Positions 1 to 11,142 of a stretch of DNA of 64,000 bases are shown one piece after another. This DNA is from Oikopleura dioica (Eukaryota > Chordata > Appendicularia > Copelata > Oikopleuridae). The notes below the pieces were generated by a model. The model was not told the DNA's origin. It was given only the letters and a program-made list of their open reading frames with translations, and searched no databases. Position 1 is the stretch's first letter; every line of letters starts with the position of its first letter. The stretch lies in NCBI GenBank assembly GCA_907165135.1, contig OU015568.1, positions 7,882,501 through 7,946,500 of the forward strand, read 5' to 3'. Both the position numbers and the translations under genes were made by a program.

Positions 1-307
1 ACGGAGAGGAAGAGACTGCTCACATCGGTACTGATATTTCAACAATATCAAAAATAAATCTTTTCCAGACGCTGGTCGAATGGGAAACGCAGCTCGTTTC
101 GCCAATCACTCGTGTTCTCCTAATGCCAAACTCTACCCCGTTCGCGTTGAAAACGACATTGCCCGAATCGCCCTCTTCGCTCTCCGCTTCATCGAGCCCG
201 GAGAGGAGATAACCTACGACTACGGAAGTGCAGAATCGACACTCAGTGATAGAAAATGTCACTGTGGCTCCCGTAACTGCAGATTATTCATGCCCTCTGA
301 TGATTGA
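1..307 (+). CDS. SETMAR-like histone lysine methyltransferase, copy 1 (3' exons only)
   Basis: The window opens inside this gene. Exon 1-27, a 41-bp GT-AG intron (28-68) and the last exon 69-307 give the C-terminal half of a SET domain. Visible are GRMGNAARFANHSCSPNA (the NHSC cofactor-binding motif), GEEITYDY (catalytic tyrosine) and a post-SET cysteine cluster CHCGSRNC, ending LFMPSDD. The tail resembles the SET part of SETMAR, which methylates histone H3 in the nucleus. No transposase part is present. The sequence is nearly identical to 6961-7380, so this is one of two direct copies flanking the duplicated block. The upstream part lies outside the window, so intactness is unknown. SUV39/G9a-type enzymes are the alternative family. 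Confidence 0.75.
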
Positions 308-694
308 AAAACGCTGTTATTTTTTTATTTCACACAAAGATAGTATTATATTTTCTTGAATTTCATAGGACCGTTGTTTCTTTAGAATTATGATCTGAAG
401 TCGCGGAGGGTATTTGCGGCGAAATACCCCCTTCTTCGGCGGCGAAAGGGGCTGGAAGTTACGTAACTTGCATCATAACACCTGTTCTCGAGACGAAAAA
501 TAGCAAAATTTCGACATTTTTTACGTTTTTAGATTACTATAAAATATTTTTTCTAAATATTCGAAGCAAGTTAGACGTGTTTTTTGACGTAGATCCTTAT
601 TCCTTTCAAATTTTCGATTTCGGGCGAAAATTGAGAGAGAAATGGACAGAAAACCTTGAACGGTTGCACTCAGTGCACCCCCATCACGCATAGG
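308..694. other. intergenic; shared 3' flank of the SET copies, then unassigned sequence
   Basis: Bases 308-420 match the 3' flank of the second SET copy (to about 7380), after which the two diverge abruptly. The rest is AT-rich with no coding frame I can support. From about 695 the sequence becomes alignable to the inverted duplicate near 49.1 kb. Confidence 0.5.
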
Positions 695-745
695 GTTAAC
701 GATATTTTTTTTTATCTGATCGAGACTCTCGATTCGAAAGAGACT

Positions 746-1336
746 GACGCGCTTTTTTTAAGGTTGTGCAAGTTATTTCTCCCACTTTTTCATTGAAATA
801 CCCGGAGCTTCATATATATTTGGAATCAGTGAGAAAAATCTAGAATCGTGACCTTTTTAGTTTTTCGAAAATCACTTCCGGTTTCAATTCTAGAGCCGGA
901 AGTTAGCGAAATTTATGAGAATGGCATTCATGTGACCTATCTAACTGGAGCATAGAACATTTTCAGTCACTTGGAAGCGAAATTCAATCAAACCGCGGTC
1001 AGAACGACCAGTTAAACGAGAAAAAAAAATCGATATTTTGCATATTTTTACGAATTTCAAACTGAAAAAAGGGCGCACTAAACCAAAGGGAACCGAATCT
1101 GAACGCGATAAAATGATTTAAAACGTTCTAAGCTTCAATTTGATAGGTCACAAGCATAAAATTCCCATTAATTTCGCCAACTTCCGGCTCTAGAATCGAA
1201 ACCGGAAATGATTTTCGAAAAACTAAAAAGGTCACGGTTTTAGATATTTCTCACTGATTCCAAATATATATGGTGTTAAGGGTATTTCAAAGAAAAAGTG
1301 GGAGAAATAACTTGCACAACCTTAAAAAAGCGCGTC
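746..1336. mobile_element. Foldback (inverted-repeat) transposable element, 591 bp
   Basis: The first and last roughly 210 bp are near-perfect reverse complements. The left arm starts GACGCGC and contains TTAAGGTTGTGCAAG; the right arm ends GCGCGTC. A spacer of about 170 bp separates them. The element is flanked by ACT (743-745 and 1337-1339). The duplicate copy near 49.1 kb reads gagagactgcgacc with a single ACT and no element, so the ends and the 3-bp target duplication are read from an empty/filled pair. There is no coding capacity. The superfamily is not assigned. Confidence 0.85.
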
Positions 1337-1528
1337 ACTGCGACCAAGGCTAGTCGGAGCATCATTTGAAAATATTCAATTTTCGAGAATTGTTTTCCTT
1401 TTTTCTAGATTCGAGTTTACTCATTTTTGCTGGTCGGCCAACGGCATTTCAGGGCAGACCTCTTTACGAAAAGAGTTGAGAAACGATTCGATATTTTTTT
1501 GTTCAGACGGTGCGTTATCGGATTGAAA

Positions 1529-4500
1529 ATGAACCCCAAAGAGAGTGATGAATCCCCTTCGTCGGATGATCATTCGGGAGTGCTTGTCATTGACGAGGGA
1601 GAATCTTCAGAGCAAGGTAAAATTAAATCCAGCTGACATATTTTCATCCAATTCCGCGTAGATATCTCCCCAATGAAAACACGGTCTGGAAGAATCAACC
1701 AGCGAGAGAAAGCAGCGACTGTCAAAACGTCTCAAAAAGATGGTAAGTCTAAATGTTTGCTCAACTTTTTAACAACTATAACTAGCACCACCATCGAATA
1801 AAGAGCCTGCTCGAACGAGATCTTCAAAAATTCATATTGATCTAACGCCAGAAAAATCACAGGCGACCACGCAAGAGAGTTTGGAAGATTCTCAAAGACT
1901 ATCTCAACTGAGCCGTTACGAGATGATGGAACGAGCTGCTGAGTTTTCGCAGCCTTCACCCTACTTCAAATCGCCGAAGAAGACTTCTAACAAATCATCC
2001 AACTCGAAGCTGGCCTCAGATCTTGATCCCGACCAACCAAGTAAGCGACCAAACAAATATTGAAAATAATCTCGAATTATAGCGCCGATTCCCCAACGAA
2101 AGACAAGATTTGCGAAGGAATCAACTGAGATCTCCCCTGAAATACCGTTACCGGAGCTTCCCCAATCTCAAGAGAGCACGGCTGGCTGGGAAACTCAGGA
2201 AACTCAATTTTCCCAATTGAGCCGATATGAGATGATGGAGCGAGCTGCTGAGTTTTCTCAAAGCACAACTGACGCTACTCCAGATAAAAATCGCACAGAG
2301 CACTCGCCTAAAACACCAAGAGCGGGAAAGAAGCAAAACAAAGCTGTAGAATCATCTCGTAAGTTATTGATTCTTTTACTAGATCCTTACCTTCTGTTTA
2401 GCAAAAGCCACGCACTCTCCGAGAAAAACTCAATCGGGAAAAGCGATAAGCGACGATCCCCTCGAAAGGATTGAAAAATTGGCCCAGGCTGCTCTTGCGT
2501 CTTCACAATCTTCGGAGGATACTCATGCATCCGAAGAAGGGATCGCTGGAATTTCCTTATCAGTCAGTGGTGAACTACTCATTAATGAGGTGCCTTCGGA
2601 TCCACAGATCTCCGTCTCCGTCAGCGGTGAACTTTTCAATAATGAGCCACAGCCAATGGATACTACGCAGATTCCCCAGCAAGAAGAAGAGGAAGCGAAC
2701 TCCTCTCAAGGCTCCTCCGTCTACGAAACGCCTGAAAAGAGTCTACCGAAAACGCCCAGTAAGACTGATCAATCAGCACCCGCTACACCTCCACAGCCCT
2801 CGAGAAAGCTTCGTCGAAGCCTCTTCAATGAAAATCAGGAAGAAGAACCGATGGAGTCCCCAGACATAATCATGTCATCCTCGGGAGATACGAAAGGAAG
2901 ATCAAAAAGGTCGAAACAAAAGATAATTGGTCACAGGTTTCTGGAGAGACGCTACGAGAGACTGAAGGGAGAAAAAGGAGAACTCACGATGTGCTGAACT
3001 TATGCGCCGAAGAGTCTCAAGAAGAAAAGTCGCAAGAAGAGATAAACCAGACTCAGCGAGTGGGCGATCTTTTAAACCACACAGCGCTTGCTCTCGACTC
3101 TCAACAGTCAACACAAGCAAGTCAAGCTCGACAAGAGTCAACATCAGCAACTCAAATTCAACCTCAACAAGAGTCACAAGGGACTAATGAAAAATATTTT
3201 ACGCCTCCCACTTCTCCAACCTTGGAGCAAACGTCAGCGTCTCAGAAGACTTTCGATGAGGATTTAGATGATGATTACTTTGCGAAACTCAAATCGCCGA
3301 CGAGCAAAGCTGAAACACAGAAAATTAACAAACAAGCAGATCAGGCAAAAAAGCAAAAAAGAGTTAATAGAAAAATGCCGAGATCGAGAGCAAAACCAAC
3401 GCGTGATGAGGTCAATGAATCATTGGCCAGAGCCTGTCGAAAAGCACAAGTTGGCGGTATTAGTAGACGTCTGGAATTCGCGAGGGCTTTTATTTCAAGA
3501 AGATACCGAGCACGAGATTCGAGCGATCAACAGCCCTTGAATCGAGAACTCGAAAAAGCGATTTCGTGGGAGCCAAAAGTACCGAATGTGAATTTTTCGA
3601 AGCCCGTTCCAGGATCATCAACCCGTTTCAAAAAGCCTTTTCCAGTAGCGGAAAAGCCTGCAAAAGAAAAACCGGGACCTTCGAAATCTAAAGCTTCCAA
3701 ATCGAAAAGTCAGCAACGCTCGCAGCCACGAGAAGAGCAGGAGTCAGCTCATAATTGGTCGCAGCAAGCTTTGTTCGATGAATCTGCGGAGGATCGACAA
3801 GCGCTATCGCCGGAACATGGTCAGTCCCCATCTGCGCCAATTGACAGAGAGGCCGTTCGCGAATTTATGTTTCCCACCTCAAACAAGAGAAAGCTTCAGA
3901 CTCCAGAAAAGGACGCGCAGGGCAAAGCAAGCGCTAAACATCAAGCAGCGAAAAGGAGAAAGCACGTGAAGGAAAATAAAACGCCTAAGAAAAGCGCTTC
4001 AAAGCCGACGATTCTTAAGCCAGCTGTGGATATCACCATTGCTCGTCGTCCAGGAAGAGATGCCCTGAGCGAGATTTCTGACTTGTCTTCTGCATTTGAT
4101 AATGACACTCCAATAAGAGGCGTCGGAAAGATGAATCAAAGTCAAAAGAAAGCTAGCAAAGAAAAGAGTGCGAAACCGTCGGGAAAGAGGCATGACGAAG
4201 CGGAGAATCAACCAACGTGCAGCAAGAATTTAACACCTCCAGCGATGCCACCAGATGTTGATCTTTCTAGCTTCTTGAACTCGAGCGAGGATGAGGAAGT
4301 TCGTCGACCGCAAAGTCGTCCTCGGAGACGAAATGGATCGCCAACAGCTAGCATGCCGAAGCTCACCAAATTACGATCACCAGAGAAGTCACCATCGCCA
4401 TCTAAATCAAAAAAGAAGTCGATTCAGATGAAGAAAAAACATCCAAAAATAATCCCTTCTGCAGCTCGAAAGCCTCCGAGAAGCATCACTTCGTCCGTGG

Positions 4501-5766
4501 AGACAAGGGATCCGCGAGAAGTATATGATGAGAAAACAATCGTCATCAAAGATGTAAAGAACAGTAAGGGTAGAATTGGATTCAGGCTCAGCGAAAATAG
4601 CTTAGCAGGAATCCACATCAGCGAAGTTGTCCCGGGGTCGTTAGCAGATAAAGCTGGTCTTCGTGCTGGAGATACTCTCATTTGCTTCAACGGTGTGAGA
4701 TGCTCCGTCAAGAGCAAAATCAAGCTGTCTATACTGCTACCAGTCATTATCGAATCTGCTTCGAAAGACTTCGAATTCACAGTTCTTCGCGATGTACCCG
4801 ACCAGTATTCGGAGGAAGAAGACGTTGACACATCGGAAGTTTCAGATATTTCAGATGCAGAGTCTGATGTCCAAGTACAAAACATTGATTCAGGAAATGA
4901 TTTAAAACTGTAAATTCACAAATATGGTATCTTTGATGAGACCATCACAGTAATAATCTGTTAATTCTTTTATATCATTACCAAAGATGGCAACGTGAGC
5001 AGAGTAGAGACTCCTGTTGATACGAATCCAGAGTATGGAACATTCGACAACACTGCTAACGTGACCAATCTTACTTCCGAGAGAAACGCTGCTGAAACTA
5101 CTAATCCTGAGTACGAGACATTTGACCGATCTTTTAATATCACGGCTGGTACCTCCGAACAGCCTGGGACTGCGTTATCTGGCTCTTCTTCAGATGTTTC
5201 CTACACAAGATTGGCACGCAAGTACGATGAAGGCTCTTCAATTGCTGATTCTGTTAAAACGAAAAAACGAAAAGTCGGAATGAGCCACTACTTGAATCCG
5301 AGGCCAGAATCTATTGCTTCGAATCAACGAGAAAAGGTAACGATTTGAAATCATGAAAGATTACTCTAATTTCATTTTAGTCTGACGAGTCAGCCAGTGA
5401 AGTGTCAGTCCAAACATCTTCGCGGGCAGCGACAAGCCGACCAGCTTCGCGGGCAGAGTCAGTCCGACCAGCTTCGAGGGCAGCGTCAAGCCGAATTAGC
5501 CGGGCTCCAAGCACATCAACCCTTGGCCCGCAGAAAAGAAAGAAGTGGACGGACGTGAGCACTTTATAAATGATTTAACTCTTTCATTGTTATGAATTTA
5601 GGATGAGGACGCCTTATTGATTGTTGGCCTCAATCAATACGGAAAAGACTGGATAAAGATCTGGAACAAGTTTTTCCGTGAAACGAAGAGGACGAATATC
5701 AACCTCAAAGACAGACACCGTCAGCTTCTCAAACAAGGCGACCCACGGGTGAAGGAAAAATACTAA
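1529..5766 (+). CDS. PDZ and Myb/telobox nuclear protein, copy A (apparent frameshift)
   Basis: Multi-exon gene starting MNPKESDESPSSDD. It encodes a long Ser/Lys/Glu-rich, probably disordered and nuclear N-terminal region containing two copies of LSRYEMMERAAEFSQ, then a PDZ-like domain (about 4525-4800; IGFRLSEN...LADKAGLRAGD). After an Arg/Ser-rich linker it ends in a single Myb/SANT repeat at the C-terminus (KKWTDDEDALLIVGLNQYGK ... INLKDRHRQLLKQ). That last motif resembles the telobox of telomere-repeat binding proteins. One intron (about 4891-4985) fits only as GA-AG. Compared with copy B, a run of A at 2904-2908 is one base shorter and breaks the frame; a re-initiated frame from 2991 stays open. 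Copy A also has about 30 extra residues near 3748-3840. It may be a pseudogene, or the missing base may be an assembly error. The product is not a family I know by name. Confidence 0.7.
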
Positions 5767-6017
5767 ACCCCTTTCCTTCTTCCTCACTGTATATAGTTCA
5801 CATTTTCACCCACATCACCTCACTTTCATAGTCTTAATTCACTGCCTTTATCGCCTAACTATGATTTTAAATTAACGTTTTTTCCATTTTAGATTGCATC
5901 AGACTGAGAGCTCACTCGAACCGCCAAAAATTTCATCAAGGATGAAAGAAGATCTTTTGAAAAATTAAAATACTGCCAATTTGTAAACTTCAATAAAACT
6001 GACATGTTAAAAATTAT

Positions 6018-6426
6018 TCAGCATGGTTAATACCGGTATGATTATACCGATTCTGTGTATGAGCCTTCAGAGGATTCGTTTGTCTTCCTTGATGGCATTG
6101 AAAAGGAGCTTGAGGATAAATGTTTAGGCAAGGAAGTCAGATATTGTAGCATATTTTGTAGCGCTTGTAGATTTTTTCCGAAGAAAAGCCTGGTCTAGCA
6201 GTTGAAATCGGTTCCGGATCGGGGGTCATTTCATGTGCCTTTGCGAGTTGGACAAAAAGCTACGTTCTTTCTTTGGACATCAACGAGTTATGTTCCGAAT
6301 GCACGAGTAAAAATGGAAAGAAGAACGATTCACTTGTAGGCAGCGCCGTAGACAACGCGGGTAGTTGCCTTCATATAGGAATATTCGATTTTGTCTTGCT
6401 AAACCCTCCGTATGTCGTGACAACCA
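6018..6426 (+). pseudogene. N6AMT1 fragment (start lost, 3' truncated)
   Basis: This is a duplicate of the 5' half of the intact minus-strand N6AMT1 at 43682-44397. It keeps the Glu-Pro-Ser-Glu-Asp region, the GSGSGVIS cofactor-binding motif and the catalytic NPPY motif (about 6400), then breaks into SETMAR-like sequence at about 6426. At the 5' end the ATG and the following codons present in the intact copy are replaced by unrelated bases, so the normal start is gone. With neither start nor C-terminal half, it cannot make the enzyme. It follows the PDZ-telobox gene in the same order as in copy B. Confidence 0.85.
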
Positions 6427-7267
6427 TCCTAAAAAAGAGGACAGAAGCCGGCTTCCAAGATTTGAATACATCGGGAACAACCAGTCGGGAGTAACTGAAT
6501 TATACGACACGCTTTTGAACACGCGCCCTGGATCTTTTTGTACAGATGATGCTGACTGTTCAGAAAAATGCGACTGCAGAAGTTCTTTCGTTTTAAATGA
6601 AGATGGGGTCGTTGTTTTGCGCCCTGGAATTCCTGGTGTTACAGGGTAGGGCTGTCTATAATCATTTTTATCAACTGGAGTTGGATAAAAGAACAAGGGT
6701 TAGCCTTTTCTGAGTGCAATATCAACTGTCCATGTCAACCGGACTGTCAAAACCGCCTCGTTCAAAAAGGCTGCGATCGCCCCCTCCGCGTCAAATATTT
6801 TGGCAGTGATAAAGGCCACGGACTCGTGGCAGAAAATGAAATCCACCCGGGCGAGTTCATTGTCGAATACATGGGCGAGTATCTCAACCTGGAGACGGTC
6901 AAGGAGAGACAAGTTTATCAAAGATGAATTATATTTTATCGCTGAAAGAGGTCTTTGGAAACGAAGAAGAAGAGACTGTTCACATTGGTATTGATTTTTC
7001 AACAATAGCAAAAATAAATCTTTTCCAGACGCTGGTCGACTGGGAAACGCAGCTCGTTTCGCCAATCACTCATGCTCTCCTAATGCCAAACTCTACCCCG
7101 TTCGCGTTGAAAACGACATTGCCCGAATCGCCCTCTTCGCTCTCCGCTTCATCGAGCCCGGAGAAGAGATCACCTACGACTACGGAAGTGCAGAATCGAC
7201 CCTCAGTGATAGAAAATGTCACTGTGGCTCCCGTAACTGCAGATTATTCATGCCTTCTGATGATTGA
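6427..7267 (+). CDS. SETMAR-like histone lysine methyltransferase, copy 2 (5' truncated at the junction)
   Basis: Three exons (6427-6635, 6704-6987, 7029-7267) encode pre-SET cysteines (CTDDADCSEKCDC, then CNINCPCQPDCQNRLVQKG), a SET domain (GEFIVEYMGE, RFANHSCSPN, EEITYDY) and a post-SET CHCGSRNC, ending LFMPSDD. The order and the final motif match SETMAR's methyltransferase half. The protein would normally begin further upstream, but the sequence runs straight into the N6AMT1 fragment in a different frame and no in-frame ATG precedes it. This copy is either a 5'-truncated pseudogene or depends on a start supplied by splicing. All catalytic residues are present. After about 7380 it diverges from copy 1. 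Confidence 0.75.
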
Positions 7268-8067
7268 AAAACGCTGTTATTTTTTATTTCACACAAAGAT
7301 AGTATTATATTTTCTTGAATTTTATAGGACCGTTGTTTCTTTAGAATTATGATCTGAAGTCGCGGAGGGTATTTGCGGCGCTTCGGTAAAATTGACCAGA
7401 TGGAGTGTACCGCCGGAAGAGCTTGAATTGGGATCCTCGACCTCCTCTCAGTCTTTTTGAGCTATATTTTTGATAAAATGAATTCATTAATCAATTCTGT
7501 TTCACTAAGGTCGCTAGGATTAGACATTATGAGCTTTCCTGGATTGATTTCTCTGTTTTGGCACTTCATTTGTATATGTTGCTGCCTTGGCTCTCTGCTT
7601 ATCACTTATTGAGTTAAACTTTATATTAATACTTACATAAACATTATAAAATGAAACCAATTCACCTATTTCTTTTGAATCAAAGTGATAACAATTATGA
7701 AATAAATGAAAAAAATCTAACTCTGCCTTGTAATTGAGTCGTAAATGCCAGACATTGTTCTGAAAAACTGCGCTGAAACGCAAGTCGTCGAAAAAATTAT
7801 AGTGATAATTGAGAATCTCATTCTTCTGTGATTTTGTGATTTGTGAACTTCAGTCCTCAATTTTATAGCAGCGATTGTTTTCCTTTTTTGTTGGTAGAGA
7901 ATGTTGACAAACATGACTTGTTCGGCATCTTTTTTAAATTTATAATTGCAGTTATTTTTCTGGCGAAAAGACCGTGCTATTAACACGATGTTAATTCTAT
8001 TTTTCATTGTTTATTATTGAGCGTTCTGGAGCCCCGCTCGTCATTTACAAGTTTACACTATCATAGA
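7268..8067. other. intergenic, AT-rich
   Basis: The first 110 bp continue the homology to the 3' flank of SET copy 1. The remainder is AT-rich with only short unsupported frames. It separates the duplicated block from the start of the seven-gene array and should hold that array's promoter, but I see no defined element. Confidence 0.4.
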
Positions 8068-8612
8068 ATGAACGAAGAAGAAATGAAGGCCCACGTTCTA
8101 GCGGATCTGGAGCAAACAGGTCGGCTGGAACAGCTCCGCGCAAAAGTACGATACGAAGTCTACCATAGCATGGCGAAAGAAAAAGCGGTGTCGAAAAAAG
8201 AACTCAGCAACCGCGAAGTGCTAACAGTTTCCATTATTTCAGACTGGCTTAATAACCATGGGTGAGTTTGAATCTCATTTCCGCGGCTAACCAGAATTTT
8301 AGCTTTTCAGTCACTGCTGCGCAGTTGAATTCTGAAACGCAAATGGGCGGAAATCCGTTGCCGAAGACAGTTGTAAAGGTTTTTTATTATCGAAAAGAAT
8401 GCCGATTTGAACTGACGGATGTTTAGTCAGAACTACGAATCGACCCTTCAGACGAGCGAGCAATCTTAGACTCGTTAATCGACAACCACCTCGGATCACT
8501 TCCCCCTCAGCACAGCGAAAACGCAAGACCAAGCGATTTCAATCCAGAGCCACCTCAAAATCCGAAAAACTCAAAATCGACAGATTCTCAAATGATTTTC
8601 TTCAAGAAATAG
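8068..8612 (+). CDS. CEP20/FOP-like LisH centrosomal protein
   Basis: Three exons (8068-8261, 8303-8378, 8427-8612) with GT-AG introns of 41 and 48 bp give about 150 residues. The N-terminal part (KAHVLADLEQTGRLEQLRAK, then LSNREVLTVSIISDWLNNHG and FSVTAAQLNSET) follows the FOP/CEP20/OFD1 N-terminal dimerisation plus LisH pattern found in centriolar-satellite and basal-body proteins. The C-terminal 45 residues are Pro/Ser/Asn-rich and probably disordered. The ATG at 8068 was chosen because catagaATG gives an AG directly upstream and the homology starts there. Likely first gene of the array. The assignment among FOP, CEP20 and OFD1 is uncertain. Confidence 0.6.
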
Positions 8613-8705
8613 TCTGTCACATTCCGCCAACATATCTTCTTATTTTTCTATTTTTTTCAATCAATTTCTTTTTCAGTAGTTCTTACTTTCATCCCATCTT
8701 TAGAA

Positions 8706-11055
8706 ATGTTACGATTGAGTCGTAATCTCTCGCTTTCTTTTCGTTTCGCCAGAGTATCAACAGATACAGACGGAAATCTTGATGAACTGAACGAGCAATA
8801 CAAGAAGTTCACTGGCGCCCAGTCCTTTTCGAGCAAGATAAGCCCCTCAAAGGTAACTTTTTTCAAAATTGAACAGCTTGATGAAATTCAGAAAGCGAAA
8901 GAATACCGCCAACAAAAGAAGGAATTCGAGAAGTTTTACTTTAAAAAGACTTCCAAGGATTTCCTAATGCATCAAGCAGCTCATAAGTTCCACGATTTTA
9001 CATACGAGCATTCCGCTTCGTGGCTGATCAAAAATTACGGGCTGCCAGGGGATGTAATTGAAATGGGAGTTATAAGAACACCACGGGGGTTGGAGAAGAC
9101 GCGCACGGGCTGGTCCGATCCAATGATGCCAATCCGCGCCAATGCGAAAGTAAACACACAAAAACTACAAATTAGGGTCCTCGCCGCCGCGCTCAACGTG
9201 GAAGACCTGCATGTTGCACGGGGATGGTGTGCCTTTCACAATCACTTCAGAGCAGACCCGATCGCCTTCGCTTCAAAAATCATTCGGAGATGGAGTCAAG
9301 GAAGACCAGACGACGCGATTGTCACGACAAATGCGAACATGTCCGCCAATGCGACGGAATTTCCGATTGTGCTGGGAAGAGAGTTTTGTGGGGAAGTACT
9401 CGACTGTGCTAGTGACATGATGTACGAGTTTCCTCCTGGTTCGAAAGTTGTTGGATATTTAAAGCCTTGGCAAAGTGGGGCCTTATCGGAATGCATCGTT
9501 GCGAAAGCTTATCACTGCGGGAAAGGGGTTCATATTTGCCATGCTCAGAAAATAACGCTGCTTAATAAGACCTGCAATGAAAAGAAAGACACAAAACAAA
9601 GATTTCTGGAAAGATACTAAAAATCTCTGTGTAAAAGAAGTAGTTTGAAAGTTGCGACTGTATTTTCAGATCTTGTGTCCCGCATCCCTTTTCTGGGATC
9701 CCTCCTCGCTTCCAAGCTCGTACAAAGCCCTCCAGGAGGCCAGTCTAAAATTATTGATTAAGTTTATAATCATAAAAAACGTAACTTACGGAATTTTGAT
9801 CAGTGCCGGACTTCGAAAATCCGAAGACTGACGAATGTTGCTCGAAAGGCCTCATCCCAACAACAAATCTAGAGAAAAATTGCGCATGTTCTCAAAATTC
9901 TCAAAGTCGACAACAAGTCTTTTTTCATCGTTTCTATAACACAGATGAAGCGATATGAATCCCCAAAAGTCCTCTTCCTTCAAATCTTTCTCCAATTGAA
10001 GGAGCTGGAGTTGCATTTGGTGCAAATTACATCATGAACGCACTAATTGGGCTGCAAGATGATCGCAATCCATACTTGAATTTGCGAAGAATCTCACAAG
10101 AACGCTCTTTTGCGAAAGCGGCTGACTATGCCGGGAAGAATGTGCTTGTTCTTGGCATCGGAGGTTTAGGTAGTCAATTAACAAGTTATTTTTTAGAAGT
10201 TGGGCTATCTATATATTTTAGGATCAATGTGTGCCCAAATTCTCCGATGCCTGGGGGCGAATGTGACGATAATTTGCTCTGAAGAAGCCTCTTTATTGGC
10301 CGAAGAGCTCGGCTTTGAAAGCGTGTTCAATTATGAAAAATATGAAGAAAAGGATGAAATGCTCGACGACATCATGGAATCGCTCGACTTTGAAAAGTTC
10401 TTCGCCGCAGTGGATTGTTCTCGCGGTGGCTCGGTCGAGAATAATTTTGAAATCATCGGTCCAATGATGAGCAGAAACGACTCAATCGTCATCTCCCTCA
10501 ATTCACCAGAAACTGCCGTCAAAGATTCTTTGAACCTAATTCAATGTAAGTCTTTTTGTGAAAGCTCTCAACTGAAGCAATTATTCAGCATTCGGCTGGC
10601 GTTCTACAATGCGCTCGATCGAGAAGGAAATGGAAAAGCATCTGGTTCATTACGCGGGGAAATCTGACTCGGGCAAGCGCGGTCTGCGGTTCCGCTTCTC
10701 CACCGTGATGGTTGACCATCGAAACTTACTTCAAGTTCTCGACTGGTTGGAAGAAGGCAAAATTAGACCCTGTGTGGATTCTGTTTATGATTTTGAAAAT
10801 ATTCCTGGTAAGCGATGTAATGATTTTTATCGATATGTTTCAAGACTGTTCTTTTATTTATTGGCCCTAGAAACTAGTAGAAATAATACGAGAAATATTT
10901 AGAGAGCTCTCTCGCTCCACTAAGAACATATTTTAGACGCGATCGAAAGAATAACTGAGGGGCGATTACGTGGCAAAATAATCGTCAATTTAGCTGGCGA
11001 AGAATCATTTGAAAACACTTGCGGTTCTGGCCTTTATTTCAAAACAGAGTACTAG
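8706..11055 (+). CDS. RTN4IP1: RTN4IP1-like mitochondrial oxidoreductase
   Basis: Medium-chain dehydrogenase/reductase of the RTN4IP1 (OPA10) type, a mitochondrial NADPH-dependent enzyme linked to coenzyme Q synthesis. The Arg/Ser-rich start (MLRLSRNLSLSFRFARVS) looks like a mitochondrial targeting peptide. The GroES-like half contains EFPIVLGREFCGEV and GALSEC. The nucleotide-binding half has VLVLGIGGLGSMCAQ, assembled across an intron (about 10172-10222) in the glycine motif. The C-terminal LEEGKIRP and GKIIVNL match the family end. An intron of about 440 bp (about 9530-9975) holds sequence related to one in PNO1; its exact splice sites could not be fixed because the flanking phase does not fit a simple GT-AG. 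The N-terminal segment is longer than in vertebrates. Confidence 0.8.
9570..9890. repeat. Intronic repeated element, copy 1 (in RTN4IP1 intron)
   Basis: Shares several blocks, in the same order and strand, with 11392-11790 in a PNO1 intron: cctgcaat near the start, a perfectly conserved block around gactgtattttcagatctt, a short hairpin block (cttcgaaaatccgaag) and tctagagaaaaat near the end. The intervening sequence differs between the copies. It could be a mobile element, a non-coding RNA family or a nested antisense gene pair. Confidence 0.75.
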
Positions 11056-11142
11056 CCCTTTTTCTGCGAGTTCAATTTGTATTTATAAAAAACAGATAGC
11101 TTCCCGTTCATTTCGATCGTTCGCTATTTTCGTGCTCTTAGA

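Larger units (their letters stand above)
695..6426 (+). repeat. Segmental duplication, copy A (inverted relative to about 43978-49140)
   Basis: This block carries the 5' flank, the complete PDZ-telobox gene and a fragment of N6AMT1, and aligns in reverse orientation with about 43978-49140, with high identity by eye over exons, introns and flanks. The downstream end is sharp: within N6AMT1, just after the NPPYVVTT codons, the sequence switches at about 6426 into SETMAR-like coding sequence. The upstream end is near 695. Copy A also contains a 591-bp insertion that copy B lacks. Confidence 0.9.

Noticed and set aside
4424-4885. Minus-strand frame of 153 codons opposite the PDZ exon, repeated in copy B
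   Set aside because: Conserved only because the coding strand is duplicated; composition is the mirror of the PDZ frame.
1-7267. A mariner transposase expected beside a SETMAR-type SET domain
   Set aside because: No transposase frame or mariner ends are present; the SET-transposase fusion is a primate feature.
8851-8874. 24-base GTAACT...CAG segment in RTN4IP1 as an intron
   Set aside because: In frame and too short; read as coding.
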